Source of the DNA: Hyphomicrobiales bacterium
GTDB lineage: Bacteria > Pseudomonadota > Alphaproteobacteria > Rhizobiales > Aestuariivirgaceae
Direction of reading: 5' to 3'
NCBI GenBank assembly: GCA_025362535.1
Contig: JANYGE010000441.1
Span: 1-5,513 of the forward strand
DNA: 5,513 nucleotides
A model generated the notes under the pieces. The model was given only the letters and a program-made list of their open reading frames with translations. It had not been told where the DNA came from and made no database searches. Positions 1 to 5,513 of the stretch are shown here, in pieces. The position numbers and the translations under genes were made by a program. The first letter of the stretch is position 1, and each line of letters begins with the position of its first letter.

Positions 1-1
1 G

Positions 2-1252
2 TTTATTCTGCCGCACCATGCTGGCCTGCGTCCACGTTGGATGATCCGCCTTGGTTTGTTTATGTATGATCATCTTGGTGGTCGTAAAATTCTGCCGCCC
101 ACCCGCAGCATTGATTTTCACAATGATGTGACTGGTCAACCGATCAAAGACGAGTTTAGCCATGGCTATGAATATTCCGATTGCTGGGTAGAAGATGCGC
201 GTTTAGTGGTGCTCATGGCGCGTGATGCCGCTTCCAAAGGCGCAATCATCCGTACACGGACGAAAGTTTCGCATGCACGACGCGTTGATGGTGGATGGGA
301 CGTTATTATTGCTGGAGCCGATGGCAAGGAACAGACAATCACCGCCAAAGTTCTGGTGAATTCAGCAGGGCCATGGGTGAGCGATGTTCTGGCCAAAGTT
401 GTTGGGCGCAATGACCCTGACAAGATTCGCATGGTGAAAGGCAGCCACCTGGTTGTTGATCGACTTTATAAGCATGACCGCTGTTATATATTTCAAAATG
501 GTGATGGCCGGATTTGTTTTGCTATTCCATATGAAACAAATTTCACGTTGATTGGAACAACCGACGAAGACCATAAGGGCGAACCTGGCAAGCCTGAAAT
601 TTCGCAGGCAGAAACGGATTATCTTTTGGCTTCGGTGAGTGAATATTTCAAACTTCCGGTCACGCGTGACATGGTGCGCTGGTCATATTCCGGCATTCGT
701 CCACTTTATGATGATGGAGCCAGCAAGGCGCAGGAAGCCACGCGAGACTATGTTTTAAAGCTTGATCACCCTGAGGGCCAAGCTCCCATGATTTCGGTGT
801 TTGGTGGCAAGATCACCACGTCGCGGAGATTGGCCGAATCTGTTTTGGAAAAATTGGCACCATTTTTTCCGAATGCTGAAAAACCATGGACTGCGCGGGC
901 CAGCCTGCCCGGCGGCATGGCTTACGCTGATGTGCAGAAATATATTGCCGAGCAACAAAAAACTTATTCATTTCTGAAACCGCAGAATGTTTTGCGGCTG
1001 TTTCGAGCTTATGGCACAGACATGCAAGAGATTTTGAAAGATACACGCTTTGCATCCGATCTTGGAAAAAGCTTTGGACCGCTCAGCGAGCGTGAAATTG
1101 AATATTTGCGCAAAAATGAATGGGCCCAGACGGCCGATGATATTTTATGGCGGCGCTCTAAATTGGGACTGCATATGAAGCCGGAAGAAATTCAAGCATT
1201 GCGCTTACACATGGGCGAAGGTGTTAAACCGAAAAAATCTAAAAAGGCGTAA
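2..1252 (+). CDS. glpD: Aerobic glycerol-3-phosphate dehydrogenase, 5'-truncated by window edge
   Basis: This FAD-dependent enzyme oxidises sn-glycerol 3-phosphate to dihydroxyacetone phosphate and passes the electrons to membrane quinone. The frame is open to the left edge: codons from position 2 read [14 protein letters not shown], a typical GlpD segment, so the ATG at 41 is internal and the true start is outside. About 417 residues of a roughly 500-residue family are visible; the N-terminal FAD-binding GxGxxG region is missing. Visible landmarks are [24 protein letters not shown] (about 439-459), [11 protein letters not shown], the C-terminal FAD motif [13 protein letters not shown] (about 800-838), and the C-terminal helical domain ending with [18 protein letters not shown]. 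The usual Tyr of the GGKxTTYR signature is Ser here (codon 821-823). The tail is lysine-rich (KPKKSKK). The stop lies 2 bp before glpK, so the two are almost certainly co-transcribed. Confidence 0.96.
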   Translation, partial: FILPHHAGLRPRWMIRLGLFMYDHLGGRKILPPTRSIDFHNDVTGQPIKDEFSHGYEYSDCWVEDARLVVLMARDAASKGAIIRTRTKVSHARRVDGGWDVIIAGADGKEQTITAKVLVNSAGPWVSDVLAKVVGRNDPDKIRMVKGSHLVVDRLYKHDRCYIFQNGDGRICFAIPYETNFTLIGTTDEDHKGEPGKPEISQAETDYLLASVSEYFKLPVTRDMVRWSYSGIRPLYDDGASKAQEATRDYVLKLDHPEGQAPMISVFGGKITTSRRLAESVLEKLAPFFPNAEKPWTARASLPGGMAYADVQKYIAEQQKTYSFLKPQNVLRLFRAYGTDMQEILKDTRFASDLGKSFGPLSEREIEYLRKNEWAQTADDILWRRSKLGLHMKPEEIQALRLHMGEGVKPKKSKKA

Positions 1253-1254
1253 GT

Positions 1255-2739
1255 ATGGCTGACTTTATTTTGGCAATTGACCAAGGCACCACATCGACGC
1301 GGGCCATTGTGTTTGATAAAAAACTGAACCCTAAAGCCAGCGGCCAGAAAGAATTCAAACAGTTTTATCCGGCCTCTGGTTGGGTGGAGCATGACGCGGA
1401 AGAGATTTGGAAATCAGTTCTTTTCACGGTGAAGGCAGCGATAAAAAAGGCGCGCATAAAAGCGTCCGATCTTAAATCAATCGGGATTACCAACCAGCGC
1501 GAGACCACGGTGATTTGGGAGCGGGCAACGGGCAAACCCATTCACAGGGCCATTGTGTGGCAGGATCGGCGCACGGCAGATCACTGCAAAGCATTAAAGG
1601 CCAAGGGCCTTGAGGCGATGGTCACCCAGAAAACTGGTTTGCTGCTTGACCCTTATTTTTCCGGCACCAAAATTGCCTGGTTGCTCGACACTGTAAAAGG
1701 CGCACGGGCCAAGGCTGAAAAGGGCGAGCTGTGTTTTGGCACCATAGATTCATTTTTGATCTGGCGTTTGACCGGCGGCAAGATACACGCCACCGATGCC
1801 ACCAATGCCTGCCGCAGCTTGCTCTATAATATTCATTCCGGCGAATGGGACAATGAATTGTTGGCAGCATTAAATGTGCCACGCTCCATTTTACCTGAGA
1901 TCAAAGATTGCGCCGCTGATTTTGGGGTGACTGATCAAAAACTATTTGGCGCTGCCATTCCAATTGGCGGTGTAGCAGGCGATCAACATGCAGCGGCCAT
2001 TGGGCAGGCTTGCTTTGAACCTGGCATGATGAAATCAACTTATGGCACAGGCTGCTTTGCGATCATGAACACGGGTGATGCACCCGTCACCTCGCAGAAT
2101 CGTTTGCTCACCACATTGGCTTATCAGCTTGATGGCAAGCGCACTTATGCTTTGGAGGGTGCTATTTTTATTGCGGGGGCTGCGGTGCAGTGGCTGCGCG
2201 ATGGTATTAAAGTTGTGAAGACTGCGCAGGAAACCGGGGCCCTGGCAAAGGCTTCCGATCCGATGCAGCAGGTTTATCTGGTGCCGGCTTTTGTGGGGTT
2301 GGGGGCTCCTTATTGGAATGCCGATGCGCGCGGCGCTTTGTTTGGACTCACCCGGGGCACGACGAATAAGGAATTGGCGCGGGCGGCCTTAGAGTCGGTC
2401 TGTTATCAAACGCGCGACCTGCTTGAGGCCATGAAAAAAGATTGGAACCATCCCGGGCAAACGGTACTGCGGGTGGATGGCGGGATGACGGCTTCTGATT
2501 GGACCATGCAAAGCCTTGCAGATATTTTGAATGCTCCGGTTGATCGCCCCAAGGTTTTAGAGACAACGGCTTTGGGAGCAGCTTATCTCGCAGGTTTGCA
2601 GGCAGGTTTGCTGCCGCCACCGCAGCAATTTGCAAAAACTTGGAAACGCGACAAGCGCTTTCTACCAAAAATGAAGGCGGCTGAGCGCGATGCAAAATAT
2701 AATGGCTGGAAGGACGCGGTGCGAAAACTGCTGGCTTAA
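1255..2739 (+). CDS. glpK: Glycerol kinase
   Basis: A cytosolic FGGY-family kinase that converts glycerol and ATP to sn-glycerol 3-phosphate, the substrate of the GlpD encoded just upstream. At 494 residues it is full length for the family. The start ATG is 2 bp after the glpD stop, with a modest Shine-Dalgarno AAAAAGG at 1240-1246. Residues seen: the N-terminal phosphate-binding [11 protein letters not shown] (about 7-17), glycerol-binding Arg82/Glu83 in NQRETT, Trp102 and Tyr134, the first FGGY signature [12 protein letters not shown] (134-145), the catalytic Asp243 in [11 protein letters not shown], Phe268 in YGTGCF, and the second FGGY signature beginning [11 protein letters not shown]. 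The segment before Asp243 (KLFGAAIPI, 229-237) lacks the GGxGGTRIPI loop that binds fructose 1,6-bisphosphate in E. coli; Ala234 sits where E. coli has Arg236. The C-terminus also does not resemble the E. coli IIA-Glc docking site. The stop overlaps the minus-strand gene by 4 bp. Confidence 0.98.
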   Translation: MADFILAIDQGTTSTRAIVFDKKLNPKASGQKEFKQFYPASGWVEHDAEEIWKSVLFTVKAAIKKARIKASDLKSIGITNQRETTVIWERATGKPIHRAIVWQDRRTADHCKALKAKGLEAMVTQKTGLLLDPYFSGTKIAWLLDTVKGARAKAEKGELCFGTIDSFLIWRLTGGKIHATDATNACRSLLYNIHSGEWDNELLAALNVPRSILPEIKDCAADFGVTDQKLFGAAIPIGGVAGDQHAAAIGQACFEPGMMKSTYGTGCFAIMNTGDAPVTSQNRLLTTLAYQLDGKRTYALEGAIFIAGAAVQWLRDGIKVVKTAQETGALAKASDPMQQVYLVPAFVGLGAPYWNADARGALFGLTRGTTNKELARAALESVCYQTRDLLEAMKKDWNHPGQTVLRVDGGMTASDWTMQSLADILNAPVDRPKVLETTALGAAYLAGLQAGLLPPPQQFAKTWKRDKRFLPKMKAAERDAKYNGWKDAVRKLLA

Positions 2740-3509
2740 TATAAAGCTCTGATCGCATCCAGTTCTTGGGCCAGTTGTTTCACGTCATTTTGCTCAATGG
2801 CGCTTTGCATGGCGGGCAATCTTGGGGCCATCAGCGCTCCGACAATGGCGAAGAACTCGTCTTCACCCACACCTTTGAGTTCGCCCCCCTCCTCCGCCAA
2901 GAGCAGCGCCAAGCAGGCCGTGGCGCAGACCGCCACATTGGGATTTCCCGTGCCTAACATCGCAGCAGCTTTGACTTTGCCATGGCGAGCTATAGGCGCG
3001 CAGGCGACCAGAGCCAAAACTGTTTGGGCCAGAAATTCCAATTTGCTGGTGGTTAAGGCCGAACCAGCCAATTCGCGGCGGGCGGCATCAATGCGATGTT
3101 CCATAATCAGATAAGGCGGTTCAGCCCAGCGCGCCAAAATATGTTGGCAGGAGCGAAAAAAATAAGCGTTAAAAAGAGGGTTTTCCAAAAGCTTGTTTTG
3201 GCTGATGGCCCGCGCCACCTCATCAATCAGGCCGGGCGAAAAGGGCGATGGCATATGACGCCACTTGGGCACCAATAACTTAATGCTCAGGTTTCCACCA
3301 CTGGTCATCAGGTGGTCAACCAACCGCGCCGCTTTGCCCACCAGCTTGGAGAGAAAGGCCGCATGGCGCTGGCTGCCATCAGCAGCGCGATCCGCATTGG
3401 ACATATCGCGCACATAGAACTGCGCGGTGCGCAGGGCATCGCGAATGCCAGCCGCCATGCACCAAGCATGGGCTGACAAATTATCTGCAGTTTTGAAGGC
3501 AATGCTCAT
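2736..3509 (-). CDS. Unrecognised 257-residue protein
   Basis: I do not recognise this family. The start ATG is the only reasonable one: reading upstream in frame there is no other ATG, GTG or TTG before a TGA. No Shine-Dalgarno sequence is visible before it. The protein looks soluble and mostly helical. The N-terminal half (1-130) is mixed, with [19 protein letters not shown] at about 82-100 and [17 protein letters not shown] at about 112-128. The C-terminal half is Ala/Leu-rich (about 158-206, including [13 protein letters not shown]), more like packed amphipathic helices than clear membrane spans, and the last 40 residues form a charged helix-like tail. There are four cysteines but no CxxC pair and no obvious catalytic signature. 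It is divergent from the next gene (55 bp between starts) and its stop overlaps that of glpK on the opposite strand. A single long frame with natural composition argues for a real gene. Confidence 0.8.
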   Translation of the reverse strand: MSIAFKTADNLSAHAWCMAAGIRDALRTAQFYVRDMSNADRAADGSQRHAAFLSKLVGKAARLVDHLMTSGGNLSIKLLVPKWRHMPSPFSPGLIDEVARAISQNKLLENPLFNAYFFRSCQHILARWAEPPYLIMEHRIDAARRELAGSALTTSKLEFLAQTVLALVACAPIARHGKVKAAAMLGTGNPNVAVCATACLALLLAEEGGELKGVGEDEFFAIVGALMAPRLPAMQSAIEQNDVKQLAQELDAIRALY

Positions 3510-3564
3510 GCGGCGTATTTGAGCCTTGCAACAGGTGCTTCGTCAAGCGAAGATATGTCTCACT
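3510..3564. promoter_or_regulatory. 55-bp divergent intergenic region with candidate promoters
   Basis: This short gap must carry the promoters of both flanking genes if neither is read from further away. On the minus strand TTGACG (complement of 3541-3546), an 18-bp spacer and TCAAAT (complement of 3517-3522) match the sigma-70 consensus at 5/6 and 4/6 positions; a transcript from it would begin at or within a few bases of the ATG at 3509. On the plus strand TTGCAA (3526-3531) and GATATG (3552-3557) form a poorer candidate with a 20-bp spacer. A small inverted repeat, CTTCG-tcaag-CGAAG (3538-3552), overlaps both candidates and could be an operator half-site pair. All of this is inference from motif matching. 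Confidence 0.35.
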
Positions 3565-4182
3565 ATGAAAACGCCGCTGACCAATGATTTGATCAAGATT
3601 GACGATTTGGCCCATGAGGCCAGACGTTTCCGTACGATTTTACATAGTTTTGAGAGCAATCTCGATTTGGTGTTTCAGAATACGGCCTTAACGGCGCAGG
3701 TTGATCATGCTGCCTTGGCGACAGCTTTTTCAAAATGGCGGCAGCGCTTTGATGAAACCAAACATTTGGCTGATACAAACCGCCATGATTTCGTAATTTT
3801 TGCAGCAGGCCTGATGCTGAAAGAATTGGTCGCCGCTGCGCCCATTAAAACAGTGGCGCGCGCCACGAGCGATGCGGCCTTGGTGCCCACAGCTGCCAAT
3901 CATCAATTGGTACGCTGGCCCGAGGGCTATGCTTACACAAGTTTTTGCCTCTCGGTTGCCACCGCGATTTTGCGCGAAATGGGCGAGACTGAACCTCCTG
4001 AAGGTGGCCCTTCGGATGATCCGGCATTTTGGGATACGTTTAAAGAGAACACCGCCGTGAGCCCAGAAACCGCGATTGCGTTTTTTGATTTGGTATGCGG
4101 ACAAGAGCCCAATTGGGATGCGCCCGATGTGCCATGGATGCGCAATGCTCTGCGTGGCAAAAAAGCGCTGTTAAAAAACTAA
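3565..4182 (+). CDS. Unrecognised protein of about 205 residues
   Basis: I do not recognise this family. I chose the ATG at 3565 (205 residues); an in-frame TTG at 3526 would give 218 residues but would run through the divergent promoter region and lacks a ribosome-binding site. The ATG itself has only a weak GAAG (3549-3552) upstream. The protein appears soluble, with no signal peptide. Residues 1-90 look like helices with many charged residues (DDLAHEARRFRTILHSFE, then KWRQRFDETKHL). A more distinctive block follows: RWPEGYAYTSFCLSVATAIL (about 117-136), an acidic Pro/Gly-rich linker GETEPPEGGPSDDPAFWDTF (about 140-159), and NWDAPDVPWMRNAL (about 183-196). These Trp- and Pro-rich blocks would be the best search handles. 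It ends in a Lys-rich tail, and its stop overlaps that of the convergent terC gene by 4 bp. It is divergent from the other unknown gene, so a shared control region is possible. Confidence 0.8.
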   Translation: MKTPLTNDLIKIDDLAHEARRFRTILHSFESNLDLVFQNTALTAQVDHAALATAFSKWRQRFDETKHLADTNRHDFVIFAAGLMLKELVAAAPIKTVARATSDAALVPTAANHQLVRWPEGYAYTSFCLSVATAILREMGETEPPEGGPSDDPAFWDTFKENTAVSPETAIAFFDLVCGQEPNWDAPDVPWMRNALRGKKALLKN

Positions 4183-4832
4183 CCCATCATGTGCGGCCAT
4201 ACTTCGATGGCGCCCCGATAAATCATATCAAGCGAGACATAGAAAATAATGGCAAGGCCAACATAGGCCACCCAACGGTGCTTATGGAGCAAGCGCGCGA
4301 TGAAGCTTGCGGCCAAGCCCATCAAGGCGATGGAGAGGATGAGCCCGAAAATCAAAACCATCGGATGTTCGCGCGCGGCACCAGCCACTGCCAAAACATT
4401 ATCAAGCGACATTGAAATATCGGCAATAACAATTTGCCAAGCGGCTTGCGTGAATGATTTTCTGGCCGGACCAGAAACTGAGCCATCGGCGTTCAAGTCT
4501 TGGTTGGTTACGGCTTCAAGCGCATCGTCATCATCATGCATAGTAGTGCGCAGCTCGCGCCACATTTTCCAGCAGACCCAGAGCAACAGAATGCCACCCA
4601 CCAAAACAAGTCCAATGAGCTGAAGCAGTTGCACGGCAACCGTTGCAAACAAGATGCGCAGAACTGTTGCGGCCCCGATGCCCACAAGAATGGCTTTGCC
4701 GCGTTGCTCTTTAGGCAGACCTGCTGCGGCCATGCCAATAACGATGGCATTATCGCCAGCCAGAACGAGATCAATCATCACAACTTTGAAAAATGCAACA
4801 AGGGCAGCTGGTTCAAAGAGATGTTCGAGCAC
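4179..4832 (-). CDS. TerC/YjbE-family integral membrane protein, probable metal ion exporter
   Basis: This is an inner-membrane protein of the TerC family (COG0861), of the short YjbE-like type. Members are associated with tellurite resistance loci and, in better studied cases, with manganese efflux or metal loading of exported proteins. The 217 residues contain the two family motifs, one in each half: DLVLAGDNAIVIG (21-33) and ADISMSLDNVLAVAG (137-151). Asp21, Asp27, Asn28 and Asp138, Asp144, Asn145 are the probable metal-coordinating residues. About six or seven membrane segments are visible, roughly 9-33, 46-66, 70-88, 131-151, 157-178 and 187-206. An acidic loop (HDDDDALEA, about 99-107) separates the halves. 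The start is GTG: a strong Shine-Dalgarno lies 10 nt upstream and an in-frame TAA three codons upstream rules out an earlier start. The gene follows rbsK in the same direction after 73 bp and is convergent with the unknown gene to its left. The exact substrate is not determined by sequence. Confidence 0.93.
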   Translation of the reverse strand: MLEHLFEPAALVAFFKVVMIDLVLAGDNAIVIGMAAAGLPKEQRGKAILVGIGAATVLRILFATVAVQLLQLIGLVLVGGILLLWVCWKMWRELRTTMHDDDDALEAVTNQDLNADGSVSGPARKSFTQAAWQIVIADISMSLDNVLAVAGAAREHPMVLIFGLILSIALMGLAASFIARLLHKHRWVAYVGLAIIFYVSLDMIYRGAIEVWPHMMG

Positions 4833-4842
4833 GCTTGGTTAA

Positions 4843-4849
4843 CCTTCCT
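4843..4849 (-). promoter_or_regulatory. Strong ribosome binding site of the TerC-family gene
   Basis: The minus strand reads AGGAAGG, an excellent anti-16S match, 10 nt before a GTG codon. It decides the GTG start at 4832 over any internal ATG, the first of which is codon 19. It is the strongest Shine-Dalgarno sequence in the window. Confidence 0.8.
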
Positions 4850-4868
4850 GTTGATTTGGGTAGGTGAG

Positions 4869-4896
4869 ACATAAGGTGCAGGACAAGCAAAAACAA
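4869..4896 (-). promoter_or_regulatory. Candidate weak promoter for the TerC-family gene
   Basis: On the minus strand TTGTTT (complement of 4891-4896), a 16-bp spacer and TTATGT (complement of 4869-4874) resemble a weak sigma-70 promoter placed just after the ribokinase stop. It would give a leader of roughly 30 nt. The alternative is that terC is read through from rbsK, since no terminator is visible between them. Confidence 0.25.
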
Positions 4897-4905
4897 GTGC
4901 AGGCT

Positions 4906-5513
4906 TTATTTTGCGAGCAAGGCCCTAACTTCAGCCAGTTGCGGCATTGATGGTGCGGTGCCGGGCCTTGTTACAGATATGCCAGCTACAGCACTGCCAA
5001 AATGCGCTGCCGCCACCGGATCCTCACCGCGCGCTAGGGCCGCAGCAAAGCCACCATTAAAGGCATCGCCTGCTCCCGTGGTGTCAACAACTTTACCCGC
5101 GCTATAAATGGGAATGTGAATTGAATGTGTGGCGCTGTGCAGCAGCGAGCCCTGCCCGCCCAGTGTGATGATGGCGGTGCCTACACCTTTGCTCAGTAAA
5201 ACATCTCCGGCTTTTTTCGCGCTGGCAATATCAGTGACAGCAATACCAGTGAGCATGGCGGCTTCAGATTCATTGGGTGTCACATAATCGCAAAACCGAT
5301 AGATGGCATCATCCAAAGGTGCTGCTGGTGCCGGATTGAAAATAGTGATGGTTCCGGCAGCGTGGGCAATTTCTAGGGCCCGCATGGCAGCCAGCACCGG
5401 TTGTTCGAGCTGCGTCATAAAAACTTTGGCGCTGGAAATGGCGCTGGCATTGACCTCAACATCAGCCACCGAAATTGTGCCTGCGGCACCCGACACAACG
5501 ATGATGGCGTTAT
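4906..5513 (-). CDS. rbsK: Ribokinase (PfkB family), 5'-truncated by window edge
   Basis: A cytosolic kinase that phosphorylates D-ribose at O5 using ATP, feeding the pentose phosphate pathway. The frame runs off the right edge: upstream of an internal GTG at 5496 it continues as NAIIVV, the usual ribokinase context, so that GTG is not the start. About 202 of an expected 300 or so residues are visible; the sugar-binding N-terminal third is missing. Landmarks in order are NAIIVVSGAAG, LEQPV, FNPAPAAP (ribokinase-type NPAPA), TPNESEAAMLTG, the nucleotide-binding TLGGQGSL, and the PfkB C-terminal signature DTTGAGDAFNGGFAAAL, whose catalytic-base Asp is codon 5065-5067. The C-terminus has the ribokinase-style GTAPSMP. 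The combination of NPAPA, TPNE and GTxPSxP favours ribokinase over fructokinase or other PfkB kinases, but the substrate-binding residues cannot be checked here. The terC gene follows 73 bp downstream on the same strand. Confidence 0.93.
   Translation of the reverse strand, partial: NAIIVVSGAAGTISVADVEVNASAISSAKVFMTQLEQPVLAAMRALEIAHAAGTITIFNPAPAAPLDDAIYRFCDYVTPNESEAAMLTGIAVTDIASAKKAGDVLLSKGVGTAIITLGGQGSLLHSATHSIHIPIYSAGKVVDTTGAGDAFNGGFAAALARGEDPVAAAHFGSAVAGISVTRPGTAPSMPQLAEVRALLAK

Noticed and set aside
41..1252. ATG at 41 as the start of glpD
   Set aside because: The frame is open to the left edge and the codons before 41 encode conserved GlpD sequence ([13 protein letters not shown]), so the gene is truncated by the window, not shortened.
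2734..2747. GCTT/AAGC mini hairpin at the end of glpK as a terminator
   Set aside because: The stem is only 4 bp, AT-rich in the loop and not followed by a T-run, so it cannot be called an intrinsic terminator.
2348..2758. 136-residue antisense frame over the end of glpK
   Set aside because: It lies wholly opposite a well-supported enzyme, has no ribosome-binding site and its Pro/Ser/Arg-rich composition is typical of a shadow frame.
2797..3114. Plus-strand frame of 105 residues opposite the 257-residue gene
   Set aside because: The minus-strand frame is much longer, spans exactly between neighbouring genes and has more natural protein composition; the plus frame is Ala/Ser-rich shadow sequence.
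3526..3564. TTG at 3526 as start of the 205-residue gene
   Set aside because: It adds 13 residues of unconvincing sequence, has no ribosome-binding site and would run through the divergent promoter region; the ATG at 3565 is simpler.
4500..4874. 124-residue plus-strand frame opposite terC
   Set aside because: It is antisense to the TerC family gene and rich in His, Asn and Cys in the way reversed membrane-protein codons produce.
5494..5496. GTG at 5496 as the start of the ribokinase
   Set aside because: The frame continues to the right edge with NAIIVV, the conserved ribokinase context, and starting here would omit the substrate-binding N-terminal third.

Overview
The window holds six protein-coding genes, two of them cut by the window edges, and almost no non-coding DNA. 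There are no RNA genes, CRISPR arrays, insertion sequences or phage genes that I can support. Base composition looks close to 50% GC by eye and is even across the window. The style of GlpD, GlpK, TerC and ribokinase suggests a Gram-negative chromosome, most likely an alphaproteobacterium (possibly Hyphomicrobiales). That assignment is an inference from protein style, because no rRNA or other phylogenetic marker is present.

Layout. Positions 1-1252 (+) carry most of glpD, the FAD-dependent glycerol-3-phosphate dehydrogenase, entering already in frame at the left edge. Two bases later comes glpK, glycerol kinase, complete at 1255-2739 (+). Next is an unrecognised 257-residue protein on the minus strand (2736-3509). 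It is divergent from an unrecognised protein of about 205 residues on the plus strand (3565-4182), with only 55 bp between the two starts. A minus-strand TerC-family membrane protein follows (4179-4832). The right edge is filled by the C-terminal two thirds of a minus-strand ribokinase (4906 to the edge), which lies upstream of terC in the same direction.

How the genes work together. GlpK phosphorylates glycerol to sn-glycerol 3-phosphate and GlpD oxidises that to dihydroxyacetone phosphate while feeding electrons to the quinone pool, so 1-2739 is the catabolic core of a glycerol operon whose promoter and any upstream genes lie outside the window. Ribokinase is an unrelated sugar kinase. TerC-family proteins are linked to metal ion (mainly manganese) export. 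The two unknown genes sit between these metabolic genes, and nothing visible ties them to glycerol or ribose use.

The most distinctive structural point is packing. Both convergent gene pairs (glpK with the 257-residue gene, and the 205-residue gene with terC) overlap by exactly 4 bp through their stop codons, with no intrinsic terminator visible at either junction. I do not see clear evidence of a new multi-gene system. The best candidates for undescribed biology are the two divergent unknown genes.
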